A program made the position numbers and the translations under genes. This document shows positions 54,631 to 63,263 of a stretch of DNA of 64,000 nt, piece after piece; the stretch's first letter is position 1, and each line of letters opens with the position of its first letter. The DNA comes from Algoriphagus machipongonensis. GTDB taxonomy: Bacteria > Bacteroidota > Bacteroidia > Cytophagales > Cyclobacteriaceae. The notes beneath the pieces are model-generated. The model saw only the letters and a list, made by a program, of their open reading frames with translations. It searched no databases and had not been told where the DNA came from. Location: the NCBI RefSeq assembly GCF_000166275.1, contig NZ_CM001023.1, forward strand, positions 62,001-126,000. The letters run 5' to 3'.

Positions 54631-55716
54631 ATGGATCAAAATTCATTTGAGTTCGAGCGTTTTTTTGACATTTCCCCAGACCTACTTTGCATTGCTGGCT
54701 ATGATGGATATTTCAAGAAAATAAATCCTGCTGTCAAAGATGCCTTAGGTTATTCTTATGAAGAATTATATGCTCGGCCAATTCATGAGTTTATCCATCC
54801 TGATGATAGAGCCCTTACCGCGCATGTTCGCTCGGAATTGATTCGGGATAATGTTCTTTTAAATTTTGAGAACCGATATTTAACTAAATCCGGTAAGGTT
54901 ATTTGGTTAGCCTGGAGCTCCCAACCTATTGATGATCAAAAGCTTGTATTTGCAATAGCTAAAAACATTACCCTCAAAAAAAGACATGAATCTGAGAGAA
55001 ATGCATTGTTGGAAAACATTAACAAGATCAATCAAAATCTAAAACAATTGAGCTTTACTGCAGCTCACGATTTAAGAGCTCCTGTTAATAATTTAATGGA
55101 GCTTATGAGTTTCATCAACACGGATCATGTGACTGATAAAGAAACAGTGGAAATGCTCGATTTATTAAAGTATTCCATTTCTAATTTAAAAGATACGCTT
55201 AACAGATATGTGGACCGATTAAAGGAAAATCAAACTATCCATACTACCAAAGAAAACGTCAATTTACCTGCTGTTTTAGATCCCATTTTACTTTCCATCA
55301 AGTCCTTGATTACTTCTTCAAAAGCTAAAGTTCAAGTGGATTTTGAAGCATTTCAAGATATTAGTTTTAATAAAACATGCATGGAGAGCATCTTCTTAAA
55401 TTTACTTTCTAATTCAATTAAATATTGTAATCCCGAGGTAACTCCTATTATTTCAATTCGATCAAGATTTTTTAATGGAACTAAGCAATTGATCATTGAA
55501 GACAATGGACTTGGGATCGATGTAAAAAAGTACCAAGACCAAATTTTTGGAATGAGTCAAAGCTTTCATCAAAATGAAGATAGCAAGGGAATAGGTCTTT
55601 ATTTAGTCCATAATCATGTGACTTCCATGGGAGGAAAAATAGCGATCGAAAGTGAGATTAACCAAGGCACCCGATTTATCATAGATTTTGAAAATGAAAA
55701 ATGCCTCCAAGATTGA
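54631..55716 (+). CDS. PAS-domain sensor histidine kinase
   Basis: 361 residues, no membrane helix, so it senses something in the cytoplasm. A PAS domain spans about 8-115 (FFDISPDLLCIAGYDGYFKKINPA). The phosphoacceptor is His146 in SFTAAHDLRAPVNNLM, followed by a HATPase_c domain: N box NLLSNSIKY near 257, G1 DNGLGID near 292, G2 KGIGLYLV near 318. The cognate response regulator is not adjacent. The end of the gene forms part of a hairpin (55704-55725). Confidence 0.9.
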   Translation: MDQNSFEFERFFDISPDLLCIAGYDGYFKKINPAVKDALGYSYEELYARPIHEFIHPDDRALTAHVRSELIRDNVLLNFENRYLTKSGKVIWLAWSSQPIDDQKLVFAIAKNITLKKRHESERNALLENINKINQNLKQLSFTAAHDLRAPVNNLMELMSFINTDHVTDKETVEMLDLLKYSISNLKDTLNRYVDRLKENQTIHTTKENVNLPAVLDPILLSIKSLITSSKAKVQVDFEAFQDISFNKTCMESIFLNLLSNSIKYCNPEVTPIISIRSRFFNGTKQLIIEDNGLGIDVKKYQDQIFGMSQSFHQNEDSKGIGLYLVHNHVTSMGGKIAIESEINQGTRFIIDFENEKCLQD

Positions 55717-55725
55717 TCTTGGAGG
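55704..55725. other. Hairpin across the histidine-kinase stop codon
   Basis: CCTCCAAGA and TCTTGGAGG form a perfect 9-base stem; the loop TTGA contains the stop codon TGA (55714-55716). The sequence after it is A-rich, then GGTTTTT, so it is not a standard terminator. It may slow ribosome release or adjust expression of the gene 31 bases downstream. Confidence 0.45.
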
Positions 55726-55746
55726 AATTAAAAAGGTTTTTAATCA

Positions 55747-56082
55747 ATGAATTATCAAGGAAAATCATTCCGTCCTATCAGTAATTCTGATAACGGAGAA
55801 ACTTCAGAAGAAACCCTTTTTCACTACCAGCAAGAAGGAAATATTCTCACTTGCGAATACGCTGGTGGAAAAATAATCAAAGGACATCTTATTGGATTAG
55901 TCGATCGCGAAGGGAAAATCAACATGAGATACCATCAGGTAAATACTTCAGGGGAATTGATGACTGGAATCTGTCATTCTGTTCCTGAGAAAATGGAAAA
56001 CGGCAAAATACGCCTCCACGAAACCTGGCAGTGGACCTCTGGTGACCAATCAAAAGGGAATTCCGTTTTGGAAGAAATTTAA
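55747..56082 (+). CDS. Conserved 111-residue protein (often labelled N-acetylglutamate synthase)
   Basis: The opening MNYQGKSFRPISNSDNGETSEET and GLVDREGKINMRYHQVNTSGELMTGICHS match a widespread small family. It looks like a beta-barrel or repeat of beta strands, no membrane helix. Databases sometimes call it N-acetylglutamate synthase, but the size and sequence do not match ArgA or ArgJ, and I would not trust the name. It may be co-transcribed with the histidine kinase 30 bases upstream. Confidence 0.75.
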   Translation: MNYQGKSFRPISNSDNGETSEETLFHYQQEGNILTCEYAGGKIIKGHLIGLVDREGKINMRYHQVNTSGELMTGICHSVPEKMENGKIRLHETWQWTSGDQSKGNSVLEEI

Positions 56083-56085
56083 AAA

Positions 56086-56111
56086 AAGCTGTCTCACAAA
56101 TGAGACAGCTT
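56086..56111. terminator. Bidirectional terminator between two convergent genes
   Basis: AAGCTGTCTC and GAGACAGCTT form a perfect 10-base stem with a six-base loop, flanked by A-rich and T-rich runs, between the 111-residue gene and metE. Confidence 0.88.
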
Positions 56112-56116
56112 TTAAT

Positions 56117-58417
56117 TTAGCCAATAGGCTCAGAAATAGATTCTCGAAGCAGTTTTGCTGCAGAAACCATTTCTATCAAAGCACTTTTGGTTTCTTCCCA
56201 TCCTCGGGTTTTTAGCCCACAATCTGGATTTACCCACAATTGACTTTCTGGAATTACTTGTACTGCTTTTTCCAATAAAGCATACATTTCATTTCTTGCC
56301 GGCACCCTGGGTGAATGAATATCATAAACACCAGGACCAATCTCATTTGGATAGTTAAATTCCCCAAAGGCATCCAACAATTCCATTTGCGATCTTGAAC
56401 ATTCAATCGTGATGACATCAGCATCCATCGCTGCTATGTTTTCGATAATGTCATTGAACTCCGAATAGCACATATGCGTGTGTATTTGGGTCTCATCTTG
56501 AACCCCAGAAGCAGAAATTCGAAATGCTTTGACTGCCCAGTCCAAATAACTTTGCCAATCAGATTTCCTCAATGGAAGTCCTTCTCGAATCGCGGGTTCA
56601 TCGATCTGAATGATTTTTATTCCTGCTTTTTCCAAATCAATCACTTCATCCCGGATCGCCAAGGCAATTTGATTACAAGTATCTTTTCTTGGTTGATCAT
56701 CTCTTACAAAACTCCATTGCAAAATTGTCACGGGCCCAGTCAACATTCCTTTAACAAGCTTTTCTGTTTGACTTTGTGCAAAGCTGGTCCAGTCAACAGT
56801 CATCTTAGAAGGCCTGGAAACATCCCCATAAATAATCGGAGGTTTCACACATCGGCTACCATAACTCTGAACCCAACCATTTTTGGTAAATAAAAACCCA
56901 TCCAGTTGCTCTCCAAAGTACTCCACCATGTCGTTTCGCTCAAACTCACCATGTACCAAAACATCCAAACCAATAGCTTCTTGCCACTGAATGGCTTTGA
57001 TCGTCTCAGACTCCAAATTCTTATTGTATTGACTTTTGGACAATACCCCTTTTTTGAATTTAGCTCTCCATGATCGCACTTCCGTCGTCTGTGGAAAAGA
57101 ACCTATGGTCGTGGTAGGAAAAAGAGGAAGGTTTAAGGCCATTTTTTGCTTTTGCTGTCGAATAGAAAAAGGACTTTTTCTCTGATCAATACTTTCAGGC
57201 AATCCCGCAATTCTCTCTTTTACCTCATTTTTGTGGATTAGTTTAGATTTATTTCTGCTTTGGATGGATGCTTGATTTTTAGCTAATTTTTCCTCTGTAA
57301 GAGTACCTAGCTCTTTTACCTCTTGGAGCTTCTGTTTAGCAAATGCTAACCAGTCTTTTACTTCTGCAGACAACCCCTTCTCATCTTCCAATTCCAGATC
57401 TATGGGAGCATGAAGCAAGGAACAAGAGGGAGCAATGAATATTCGATCTGAACCTATGGCATTTATTGCTTTTTCAATGAGTTTTTGAGATTTCAAATAA
57501 TCATTTTTCCAGATATTTCTCCCATCTACCAAACCTAAGGAGAGAGATTTTCGCTTTTTTAATAATCCAGATTCTAAGATATCATCCAGCTGAGATGGGC
57601 ACCTGACTAAATCCAGATGGAAGGTATCCACAGGAAGAGAAAGTGCTGTTTTTAGGTTTGCCCCAAAGCAATCAAAATAATTGGCCAATAAGATTTTTAG
57701 GTCAGGAAAAGCCTTTCTTATCTCGCCATAGGTATACACTAAAGCATCTTTTTCTTTATCATTTAAGTCCATCGCTAAAAATGGCTCATCAAACTGTACC
57801 CATTCTACATGGTTATCTTCAAGCTTTTTGAGAACCTCCAGATAAACTGGTAAAATGTTTTTAATTAGGTCAATTCGATCGAAACCCGTTTCCTTTTCCT
57901 TTCCAAGTAATAAAAATGACACCGGACCTATCAGAACAGGTTTGGTAATCAGCCCTTGATTTTTGGCCTCAATGTATTCCTGAATCACTTTAGTAGAAAA
58001 AAGCTTGAATTGCTGATCTTTTTTAAATTCCGGAACGATGTAATGGTAGTTTGTATCAAACCACTTGGTCATTTCCATCGCTGTGATATCCAGACCATCT
58101 TTCTGATAGCCTCTGGCCATGGCAAAATAAAGATCTAACTCATTGTTTCCCTTCTTTAAAATCACTTCATGATATCGCTCTGGAATTGCTCCTACTGTCA
58201 TAGAAAGGTCTAAAACCTGATCATAAAATGAAAAATCATTGGAGGGGATTAGATCAATTCCAGCCTCCTTTTGAACTTCCCAGTTGTTCCTCCGAACAGA
58301 TTCACCTGCTGATTGGAGCTCGTGTAAGGAAATTTTACCGGACCAATAGCCCTCACAGGCTTTTTTGAGTTCTCTGTTGCCACCAATTCGCGGGTAGCCA
58401 AGATTGTGCGTTTGCAT
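56117..58417 (-). CDS. metE: Cobalamin-independent methionine synthase
   Basis: 766 residues, the usual MetE length. It transfers a methyl group from 5-methyl-THF (polyglutamate) to homocysteine without B12. The opening MQTHNLGYPRIGGNRELKKA is the family start. The C-terminal barrel holds the zinc ligands: HTHMCYSEF near 643 and NPDCGLKTRGW near 728. It is alone in its transcript and follows a cobalamin riboswitch about 220 bases upstream, so expression should drop when B12 is present. That implies a B12-dependent MetH elsewhere in the genome. Confidence 0.97.
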   Translation of the reverse strand: MQTHNLGYPRIGGNRELKKACEGYWSGKISLHELQSAGESVRRNNWEVQKEAGIDLIPSNDFSFYDQVLDLSMTVGAIPERYHEVILKKGNNELDLYFAMARGYQKDGLDITAMEMTKWFDTNYHYIVPEFKKDQQFKLFSTKVIQEYIEAKNQGLITKPVLIGPVSFLLLGKEKETGFDRIDLIKNILPVYLEVLKKLEDNHVEWVQFDEPFLAMDLNDKEKDALVYTYGEIRKAFPDLKILLANYFDCFGANLKTALSLPVDTFHLDLVRCPSQLDDILESGLLKKRKSLSLGLVDGRNIWKNDYLKSQKLIEKAINAIGSDRIFIAPSCSLLHAPIDLELEDEKGLSAEVKDWLAFAKQKLQEVKELGTLTEEKLAKNQASIQSRNKSKLIHKNEVKERIAGLPESIDQRKSPFSIRQQKQKMALNLPLFPTTTIGSFPQTTEVRSWRAKFKKGVLSKSQYNKNLESETIKAIQWQEAIGLDVLVHGEFERNDMVEYFGEQLDGFLFTKNGWVQSYGSRCVKPPIIYGDVSRPSKMTVDWTSFAQSQTEKLVKGMLTGPVTILQWSFVRDDQPRKDTCNQIALAIRDEVIDLEKAGIKIIQIDEPAIREGLPLRKSDWQSYLDWAVKAFRISASGVQDETQIHTHMCYSEFNDIIENIAAMDADVITIECSRSQMELLDAFGEFNYPNEIGPGVYDIHSPRVPARNEMYALLEKAVQVIPESQLWVNPDCGLKTRGWEETKSALIEMVSAAKLLRESISEPIG

Positions 58418-58975
58418 CTCTTTTAACTTTTAATAATTAATAATTAGTTAAAAGCTCGTATACTGAACTCTGCAATGCTTTAAAAATGAAGGATTTACCA
58501 AAATTAATACATCAAAAATCAGGGCATAAGTTATCAGGCCTGGAATGGACAGGCTTAGAACTTAGCTCAGAAATATCGCATCAATCTTGACTTTAGGCTT
58601 CAGATCGCGAAAGCATCGTCAATTCTACCTTTTGGGTAGATCGGAATAGGCAGGTCTCCTGACTTGTAACGACTTTCATCGTCCTTCCCGTCTCGTTGTG
58701 GACCGTGACAGTGGACACTCAATGGATGATTGTCTTTGGTATGTTACTTACAGTTGCGCGACAGTTCGTGATTTTCACACGATTCCCTATTATCCTCGAT
58801 CTTCATCGTGGACCTGTTCCGCTAGATAAGAAATAAAGTATAGAACTATTTCAATTGTGAAATTAGTAAATTTTATTGTGCTACAACCAATTATGCAGCA
58901 TTGTAATTTTTCATTGTAGATCCTTTGTCAGAATTTATTTTTAAAAAGTGTAATTTCAATACAAAAAATATCCTC
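58418..58975. other. Non-coding region holding the metE leader
   Basis: About 220 bases between metE and the riboswitch carry small stems (TCTACC/GGTAGA at about 58623-58639, GCCTG/CAGGC near 58540) but no clear terminator. Beyond the riboswitch about 130 A+T-rich bases precede the DUF1304 gene. Confidence 0.6.
58636..58825 (-). promoter_or_regulatory. Cobalamin riboswitch of metE
   Basis: Read on the minus strand, the region carries the conserved parts of the cobalamin riboswitch in order: GGATAATAGGGAATC, GTGAAAATC, ACTGTCGCGCAACTGTAAG (P3-P5 core), and the B12 box GTCAGGAGACCTGCC near the 3' end. A GGTCC near its start pairs with the outer stem. The ligand is adenosyl- or methylcobalamin. 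It lies upstream of metE in the same orientation and should repress it when B12 is plentiful. The boundaries are approximate. Confidence 0.93.
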
Positions 58976-59338
58976 ATGACACTTTTCATAGACATTTTGA
59001 TCGGGCTAATTGCCGCTCTTCATTTGTATTTTCTCTACTTCGAAATGTTTGCCTGGGAAACCATCGGGAAAAAAACTTTTAAATCCTTACCTCCGGAATT
59101 ATTCCCTAAAACAAAAGGATTGGCTGCCAACCAAGGATTATACAATGGTTTTTTGGTGGCCGGATTAGTGTGGTCATTGCTAATTGAAGATCCAAAATGG
59201 TCTTTTTATGTTGCAGTCTTTTTTCTAAGCTGCGTATTGGTAGCAGGAGTTTTCGGAGCCCTAACTGCCAGTAAAAAAATCTTCTGGGTTCAAGGATTAC
59301 CTGCGTTAATTGCGTTGGTATTGTTGCATTTGAAATGA
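58976..59338 (+). CDS. DUF1304 membrane protein
   Basis: 120 residues from the ATG at 58976 (the frame extends upstream but the family starts here). Four helices with FLYFEMFAWETIGKKTF in the first loop, LAANQGLYNGFLVAGLVWSL in the second and GALTASKKIFWVQGLPALIALVLL at the end, all typical of DUF1304 (relatives of YqjF or doxX types). No function is known. Monocistronic. Confidence 0.85.
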   Translation: MTLFIDILIGLIAALHLYFLYFEMFAWETIGKKTFKSLPPELFPKTKGLAANQGLYNGFLVAGLVWSLLIEDPKWSFYVAVFFLSCVLVAGVFGALTASKKIFWVQGLPALIALVLLHLK

Positions 59339-59378
59339 TGAGTTGACCGCAGAGGTGCGGAGACCTTGAGAAAAAAAA

Positions 59379-59681
59379 TTAAACAGTCTTCTTTTTTGGA
59401 TCCATTCTAGTATCAAAAACTCGTGCTATTAAAATAGCTTTTTGTTCAACGATACGATAAATGATCTTGTAATTTCCTTCTATGATATACCTGTATTCAA
59501 AAGGAACATCAAAATCCAAGTTTTCGACAACTCCAATTTCAGGATATGATGTCAAAATTTTAACTTTCTCAATCAGCTTACCTGTTATCTTCTGTGCTAC
59601 ATTTATTGAGGCAGAGAAAACATAAAATTCAAAAATAAAGTCAAGGTCTTTTAATGATCTTTCAGACCAGACAATTTTCAT
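59379..59681 (-). CDS. RelE/ParE-type toxin
   Basis: 100 residues. The opening MKIVWSERSLKDLDFIFEFY is the family signature (KIVWSERALKDLDFI type), and the end has AILIARVFDTRMDPKK. RelE/ParE toxins cut mRNA on the ribosome or poison gyrase; the sub-type cannot be told. It overlaps its antitoxin by four bases (59678-59681), the usual arrangement with antitoxin first. Confidence 0.87.
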   Translation of the reverse strand: MKIVWSERSLKDLDFIFEFYVFSASINVAQKITGKLIEKVKILTSYPEIGVVENLDFDVPFEYRYIIEGNYKIIYRIVEQKAILIARVFDTRMDPKKKTV

Positions 59682-59926
59682 AAAACTCTTCCTTCTTTAA
59701 TTCTTTTTTCCAAATCTTCTTGAGAAATAATACGCCCATTTACATAGTCAGCTTCTGCTTCTGCTAAACTATCTCGCAATTCTTCCTTGCTCATCGGCTG
59801 TAATGATTTATTATATTTCTCCTGAAGAAATTGCTTTTTTAACTGTGATATTTCATCCAATACTTGAGTATCATCCAACTTGGAAAGCCATGTAATCAAA
59901 TCCAATTTAATTTCAGCTATACTCAT
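59678..59926 (-). CDS. Antitoxin of the RelE/ParE pair (addiction-module component)
   Basis: 82 residues, acidic and helical. The N-terminal half (SIAEIKLDLITWLSKLDDTQVLDEISQLKKQF) and a tail ending ISQEDLEKRIKEGRVL are common in small Bacteroidota antitoxins whose genes sit just before RelE/ParE-type toxins. It would neutralise the toxin through its C-terminal tail and probably repress the operon through the N-terminus. The start ATG at 59926 has no upstream competitor. Confidence 0.8.
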   Translation of the reverse strand: MSIAEIKLDLITWLSKLDDTQVLDEISQLKKQFLQEKYNKSLQPMSKEELRDSLAEAEADYVNGRIISQEDLEKRIKEGRVL

Positions 59927-60094
59927 AATTACATTTTTTTGAGTTCTCTAATCTACTAAAAATCAACCTATTTAAGGAATAAATTCAACTTTCGCATTTA
60001 TCTCAAATACATCCCTAAACTATTGAATCATATAATATTATCTCATAGCTCAGTACAGATTTTTTTAATCTTCATGAGCTATGAATGACCAATA

Positions 60095-61618
60095 TTACAA
60101 ATCATCCTCCTCAAAATCCTCTTCGCTACCTAAGCCCATATCAAACATGGAGCTAAATAGGTCTTTGAATTTCAACCCGGTTTCCAAAAGTTTTTTGCTG
60201 AGTTGACTGTATTCTGCCAAGCCATGAAGTGCAAATTCCATAAAGAATTCCTTTTCTTTTTCAGGCAGGTTTTCCACCATTTGAGTGACCACTTCTTCCA
60301 AACCTGGAACAGACTGTAAAGCGGATTTATACTCTTTATCTGACTGTGAGGCAAGAATATCTAGCTCATTTCCTTCTCCAAACCATGCTAATGGAACTAC
60401 ATAGGGATTACCCTCTTTTGATTTTTTCTTTTGCTCTGGTGATGGGAAATAGTTGATAAATTGAGATCGAATGGCTTTGCCTATCAAACTGTAGGCAACA
60501 ATTCCCGCACCCTCTTGCTCTCCTTCATAAACTAACTCCACCTTTCCTGTGATAGCCGGAATCACTCCTATCAGATCCGCAATCCTCACCATGGTATCTG
60601 TTTCTCCATTCAGATACATTCTTCGCTCTGCCGCTGAAATCAGATTCTCATAAGCGGAAATGGTCAATCTCGCCGAAACTCCACTTTTTTCATCCACATA
60701 TTCTGATTCCCTGGCTTCGATGGCAATCTGCTCAATCAAATCCTTCATTAATTCAGGAATATGAATATGCTCCACCGGCTTGCCTTTCAAATTGGCCTCC
60801 TGCAAAGTGATTTTTCTTCCGATCTCGATTGATTTTGGATAATGTGTAATTATCTGGCTTTCAATTCGATCCTTCAAAGGTGTCACAATACTTCCCCGGT
60901 TGGTGTAATCTTCTGGGTTGGCAGTAAAGACAAATTGAATATCCAGCGGCAATCTCAATTTAAATCCTCTGATCTGAATATCCCCTTCCTGCAAAATATT
61001 AAACAAAGCCACTTGAATTCTAGCTTGCAAATCGGGTAATTCATTAATGACAAAAATGGAGCGATGAGACCTAGGAACTAAGCCATAATGAATCACTCGC
61101 TCATCATTATAACTCAACTTCATTGTCGCCGCCTTAATCGGATCCACGTCACCAATCAAATCCGCCACAGAAACATCAGGTGTTGCTAACTTCTCTGTAT
61201 AGCGCTCATCTCTATGCCACCAGATAATAGGAGTATCATCCCCTTTTTCATCGATTTTATCTTTTGCATAGGTGCTTAATGGAGCCAAAGGATCATCATT
61301 TAATTCTGAACCATAAACCACTGGAACATATTCATCCAATAGCTGGGTCATCATTCTGGCTATTCTCGTTTTCGCCTGTCCTCTCAATCCCAATAAGTTG
61401 ATATTGTGACGAGATAGGATTGCTCTCTCAATGTCTGGAATCACGGTATCCTCATACCCCCAAATACCTTCAAAGACATTTTCCTTCTTTTTGATCTTTG
61501 AAATCAAGTTGTCTCGAAGTTCTTCTTTAATGGCTTTGGGTTGGTAGCCAGCTGCTTTGAGTTGGCCGAGGGTTTTTATCTGGGTGATTTCTTTTGTGGT
61601 CAATTTTTGGTAGTCCAT
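60095..61618 (-). CDS. MoxR/Mg-chelatase-like AAA+ ATPase
   Basis: 507 residues. The Walker A motif is GLRGQAKT (77-84) and Walker B is IFVINE (188-193), with Asn-Glu in place of the more usual Asp-Glu. The arrangement and GDVDPIKA near 157 resemble the ChlI/BchI subunit of magnesium chelatase and MoxR-type chaperones. These ATPases work with a VWA partner to insert metal ions or remodel protein complexes. The VWA gene follows in the same direction and is 6 bases away. No chlorophyll genes are present, so true Mg-chelatase activity is unlikely. Confidence 0.87.
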   Translation of the reverse strand: MDYQKLTTKEITQIKTLGQLKAAGYQPKAIKEELRDNLISKIKKKENVFEGIWGYEDTVIPDIERAILSRHNINLLGLRGQAKTRIARMMTQLLDEYVPVVYGSELNDDPLAPLSTYAKDKIDEKGDDTPIIWWHRDERYTEKLATPDVSVADLIGDVDPIKAATMKLSYNDERVIHYGLVPRSHRSIFVINELPDLQARIQVALFNILQEGDIQIRGFKLRLPLDIQFVFTANPEDYTNRGSIVTPLKDRIESQIITHYPKSIEIGRKITLQEANLKGKPVEHIHIPELMKDLIEQIAIEARESEYVDEKSGVSARLTISAYENLISAAERRMYLNGETDTMVRIADLIGVIPAITGKVELVYEGEQEGAGIVAYSLIGKAIRSQFINYFPSPEQKKKSKEGNPYVVPLAWFGEGNELDILASQSDKEYKSALQSVPGLEEVVTQMVENLPEKEKEFFMEFALHGLAEYSQLSKKLLETGLKFKDLFSSMFDMGLGSEEDFEEDDL

Positions 61619-61623
61619 ATGGC

Positions 61624-62724
61624 TTAAAAGCGTTTCGTTCTATTTCTTCTATAATCTTCAAAAATCAGGTTGCCAAGCCCTTTCAGGCTACTGTAGTAGG
61701 CATTCCCATTATTTACTTTGGTAAATTCTTTCACAAATTCCTTTAGATAAGGATCCGAAGCAATCATAAAGGTGGTTACTGGGATTTTTAACTTACGGCA
61801 TTGCGCAGCGAGTTTCAGCGTTTCGCTGAGAATCTTACTATCTATTCCAAAAGCATTTTTGTAATATTTGATCCCCACTTTTAGGCATGTTGGCTTTCCA
61901 TCGGTGATCATGAAAATCTGCTTATTTGGATTTTTCCTCCTACGCAGGAGATCCATTGCCAACTCTAAGCCAGCCACCGTATTGGTATGATAAGGGCCCA
62001 CTTGCAGGTAAGGCAAATCCTTGATTTCTATCTGCCAGGCATCATTTCCAAAAACGATGATATCTAAAGTATCTTTTGGATAGCGGGTTTTAATAAGTTC
62101 TGCCAAGGCCATCGCTACTTTCTTGGCAGGAGTAATTCTATCTTCACCATACAAAATCATGGAGTGAGATATATCGATCATCAGCACGGTGGAAGTTTGA
62201 GACCGATATTCATTTTCCACCACCTCCAAATCACCTTCCGTAAGAAGGTAATCTCCAGAAAAACCATGATTTGCTTGTGCATTCCGCAGTGAATCTGTCA
62301 AGGCTATTTGATCCAAATTATCCCCAAATTCATAGGCTCTGCGATCTGAGCCACGTTCTTCACCCTGGCCGGAATTGGTAGTTTTATGCTGACCTGATTT
62401 ACCTCGTTTCAGCTTACCGAAAATCTCCTCCAATGCAGATTTCCGGATCGTTTGCTCTGCTTTTCCACTAATCTTAAACTCTCCCTTTTGGTTTTCCTCA
62501 GTCAGGTATCCCTTACTTTTCAGGTCTTCTATAAAATCTCCAATCCCATAGTTGGGATTGGTCATTCCATATCGGTTATCCAGATTGGTCAACCAACTTA
62601 AAGCCTCAGCTACATCTCCACCGGTCATGGTGACGAGCTGCAAAAATATATTCAAAAGATTCTCAAAAGTATTTTTCTCAGGATCCTGAGGAGGTACATA
62701 TTGAGTAAATCGAAATCCTTTCAT
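61624..62724 (-). CDS. VWA-domain protein partnered with the MoxR-like ATPase
   Basis: 366 residues from the ATG at 62724. After a helical N-terminus (1-140), a VWA domain begins with the MIDAS motif DISHS (Asp184, Ser186, Ser188) and contains a later ITDGKPT. VWA proteins bind divalent metal through MIDAS and act as the arm that MoxR-type ATPases remodel. The spacing of 6 bases shows that the two are one operon. Downstream substrate is unknown. Confidence 0.87.
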   Translation of the reverse strand: MKGFRFTQYVPPQDPEKNTFENLLNIFLQLVTMTGGDVAEALSWLTNLDNRYGMTNPNYGIGDFIEDLKSKGYLTEENQKGEFKISGKAEQTIRKSALEEIFGKLKRGKSGQHKTTNSGQGEERGSDRRAYEFGDNLDQIALTDSLRNAQANHGFSGDYLLTEGDLEVVENEYRSQTSTVLMIDISHSMILYGEDRITPAKKVAMALAELIKTRYPKDTLDIIVFGNDAWQIEIKDLPYLQVGPYHTNTVAGLELAMDLLRRRKNPNKQIFMITDGKPTCLKVGIKYYKNAFGIDSKILSETLKLAAQCRKLKIPVTTFMIASDPYLKEFVKEFTKVNNGNAYYSSLKGLGNLIFEDYRRNRTKRF

Positions 62725-62736
62725 AATTAGAATCAA

Positions 62737-62762
62737 GTATCAAGATTCGAGACACAAGACTT
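62737..62762. repeat. Fragment of a dispersed intergenic repeat
   Basis: Contains ATCAAGTATCAAGATTCGAG and AGACACAAGACTT, words I know to recur between genes in Bacteroidota. A related CTTGTCTCTCAAGTACT word is at about 25967. No function assigned. Confidence 0.3.
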
Positions 62763-62911
62763 TGTTTAGAGTAAACAACTAGCCTCTTGTCAAAACAAAC
62801 TAGCCAGAAAGCCTTAAAATTCAATTTAGTGGAATTTTATTCTCTCTGACAGATTAAGTAACAAACAGATGGGGATGGTAGTTTATTAATTAGAATAAAA
62901 ATTCTAAAAAG

Positions 62912-63142
62912 ATGAAAAACTATCTGCAAGTAGTGGGAATCGTGACGGGGATTTTGATTGTTTTCGTCACTCTAATTCAGCTGGAAGTGGCTATACCGTT
63001 AATCTGGCTCATATTTATATGTGGCCCTGGATTAATAATTTGGATGGTTTGGTCAGTACTTGTTGCTAATGTTGAGGTAAAAGAAACTTTTGAAGACTGT
63101 TGGTATCAGGACAGACCGGATTTGAATAGAAACTTAGCTTAA
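62912..63142 (+). CDS. Small membrane protein, 76 residues
   Basis: Two hydrophobic segments, about 6-25 and 29-50, followed by a 25-residue hydrophilic tail rich in Asp, Glu and Trp (ETFEDCWYQDRPDLNRN). Unrecognised. It is the only gene between the VWA operon and queG. Confidence 0.6.
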   Translation: MKNYLQVVGIVTGILIVFVTLIQLEVAIPLIWLIFICGPGLIIWMVWSVLVANVEVKETFEDCWYQDRPDLNRNLA

Positions 63143-63263
63143 ATTTTTTTTGAGTCTTTATAAAACGAAGCTTTCTATATGGATCCTTTTATTTTTTAAT
63201 CATCGAATCGAGAGACTTTATTACTAAGCGAGGAGGAAAATTAAAGACTTGTATCTTTACCCT

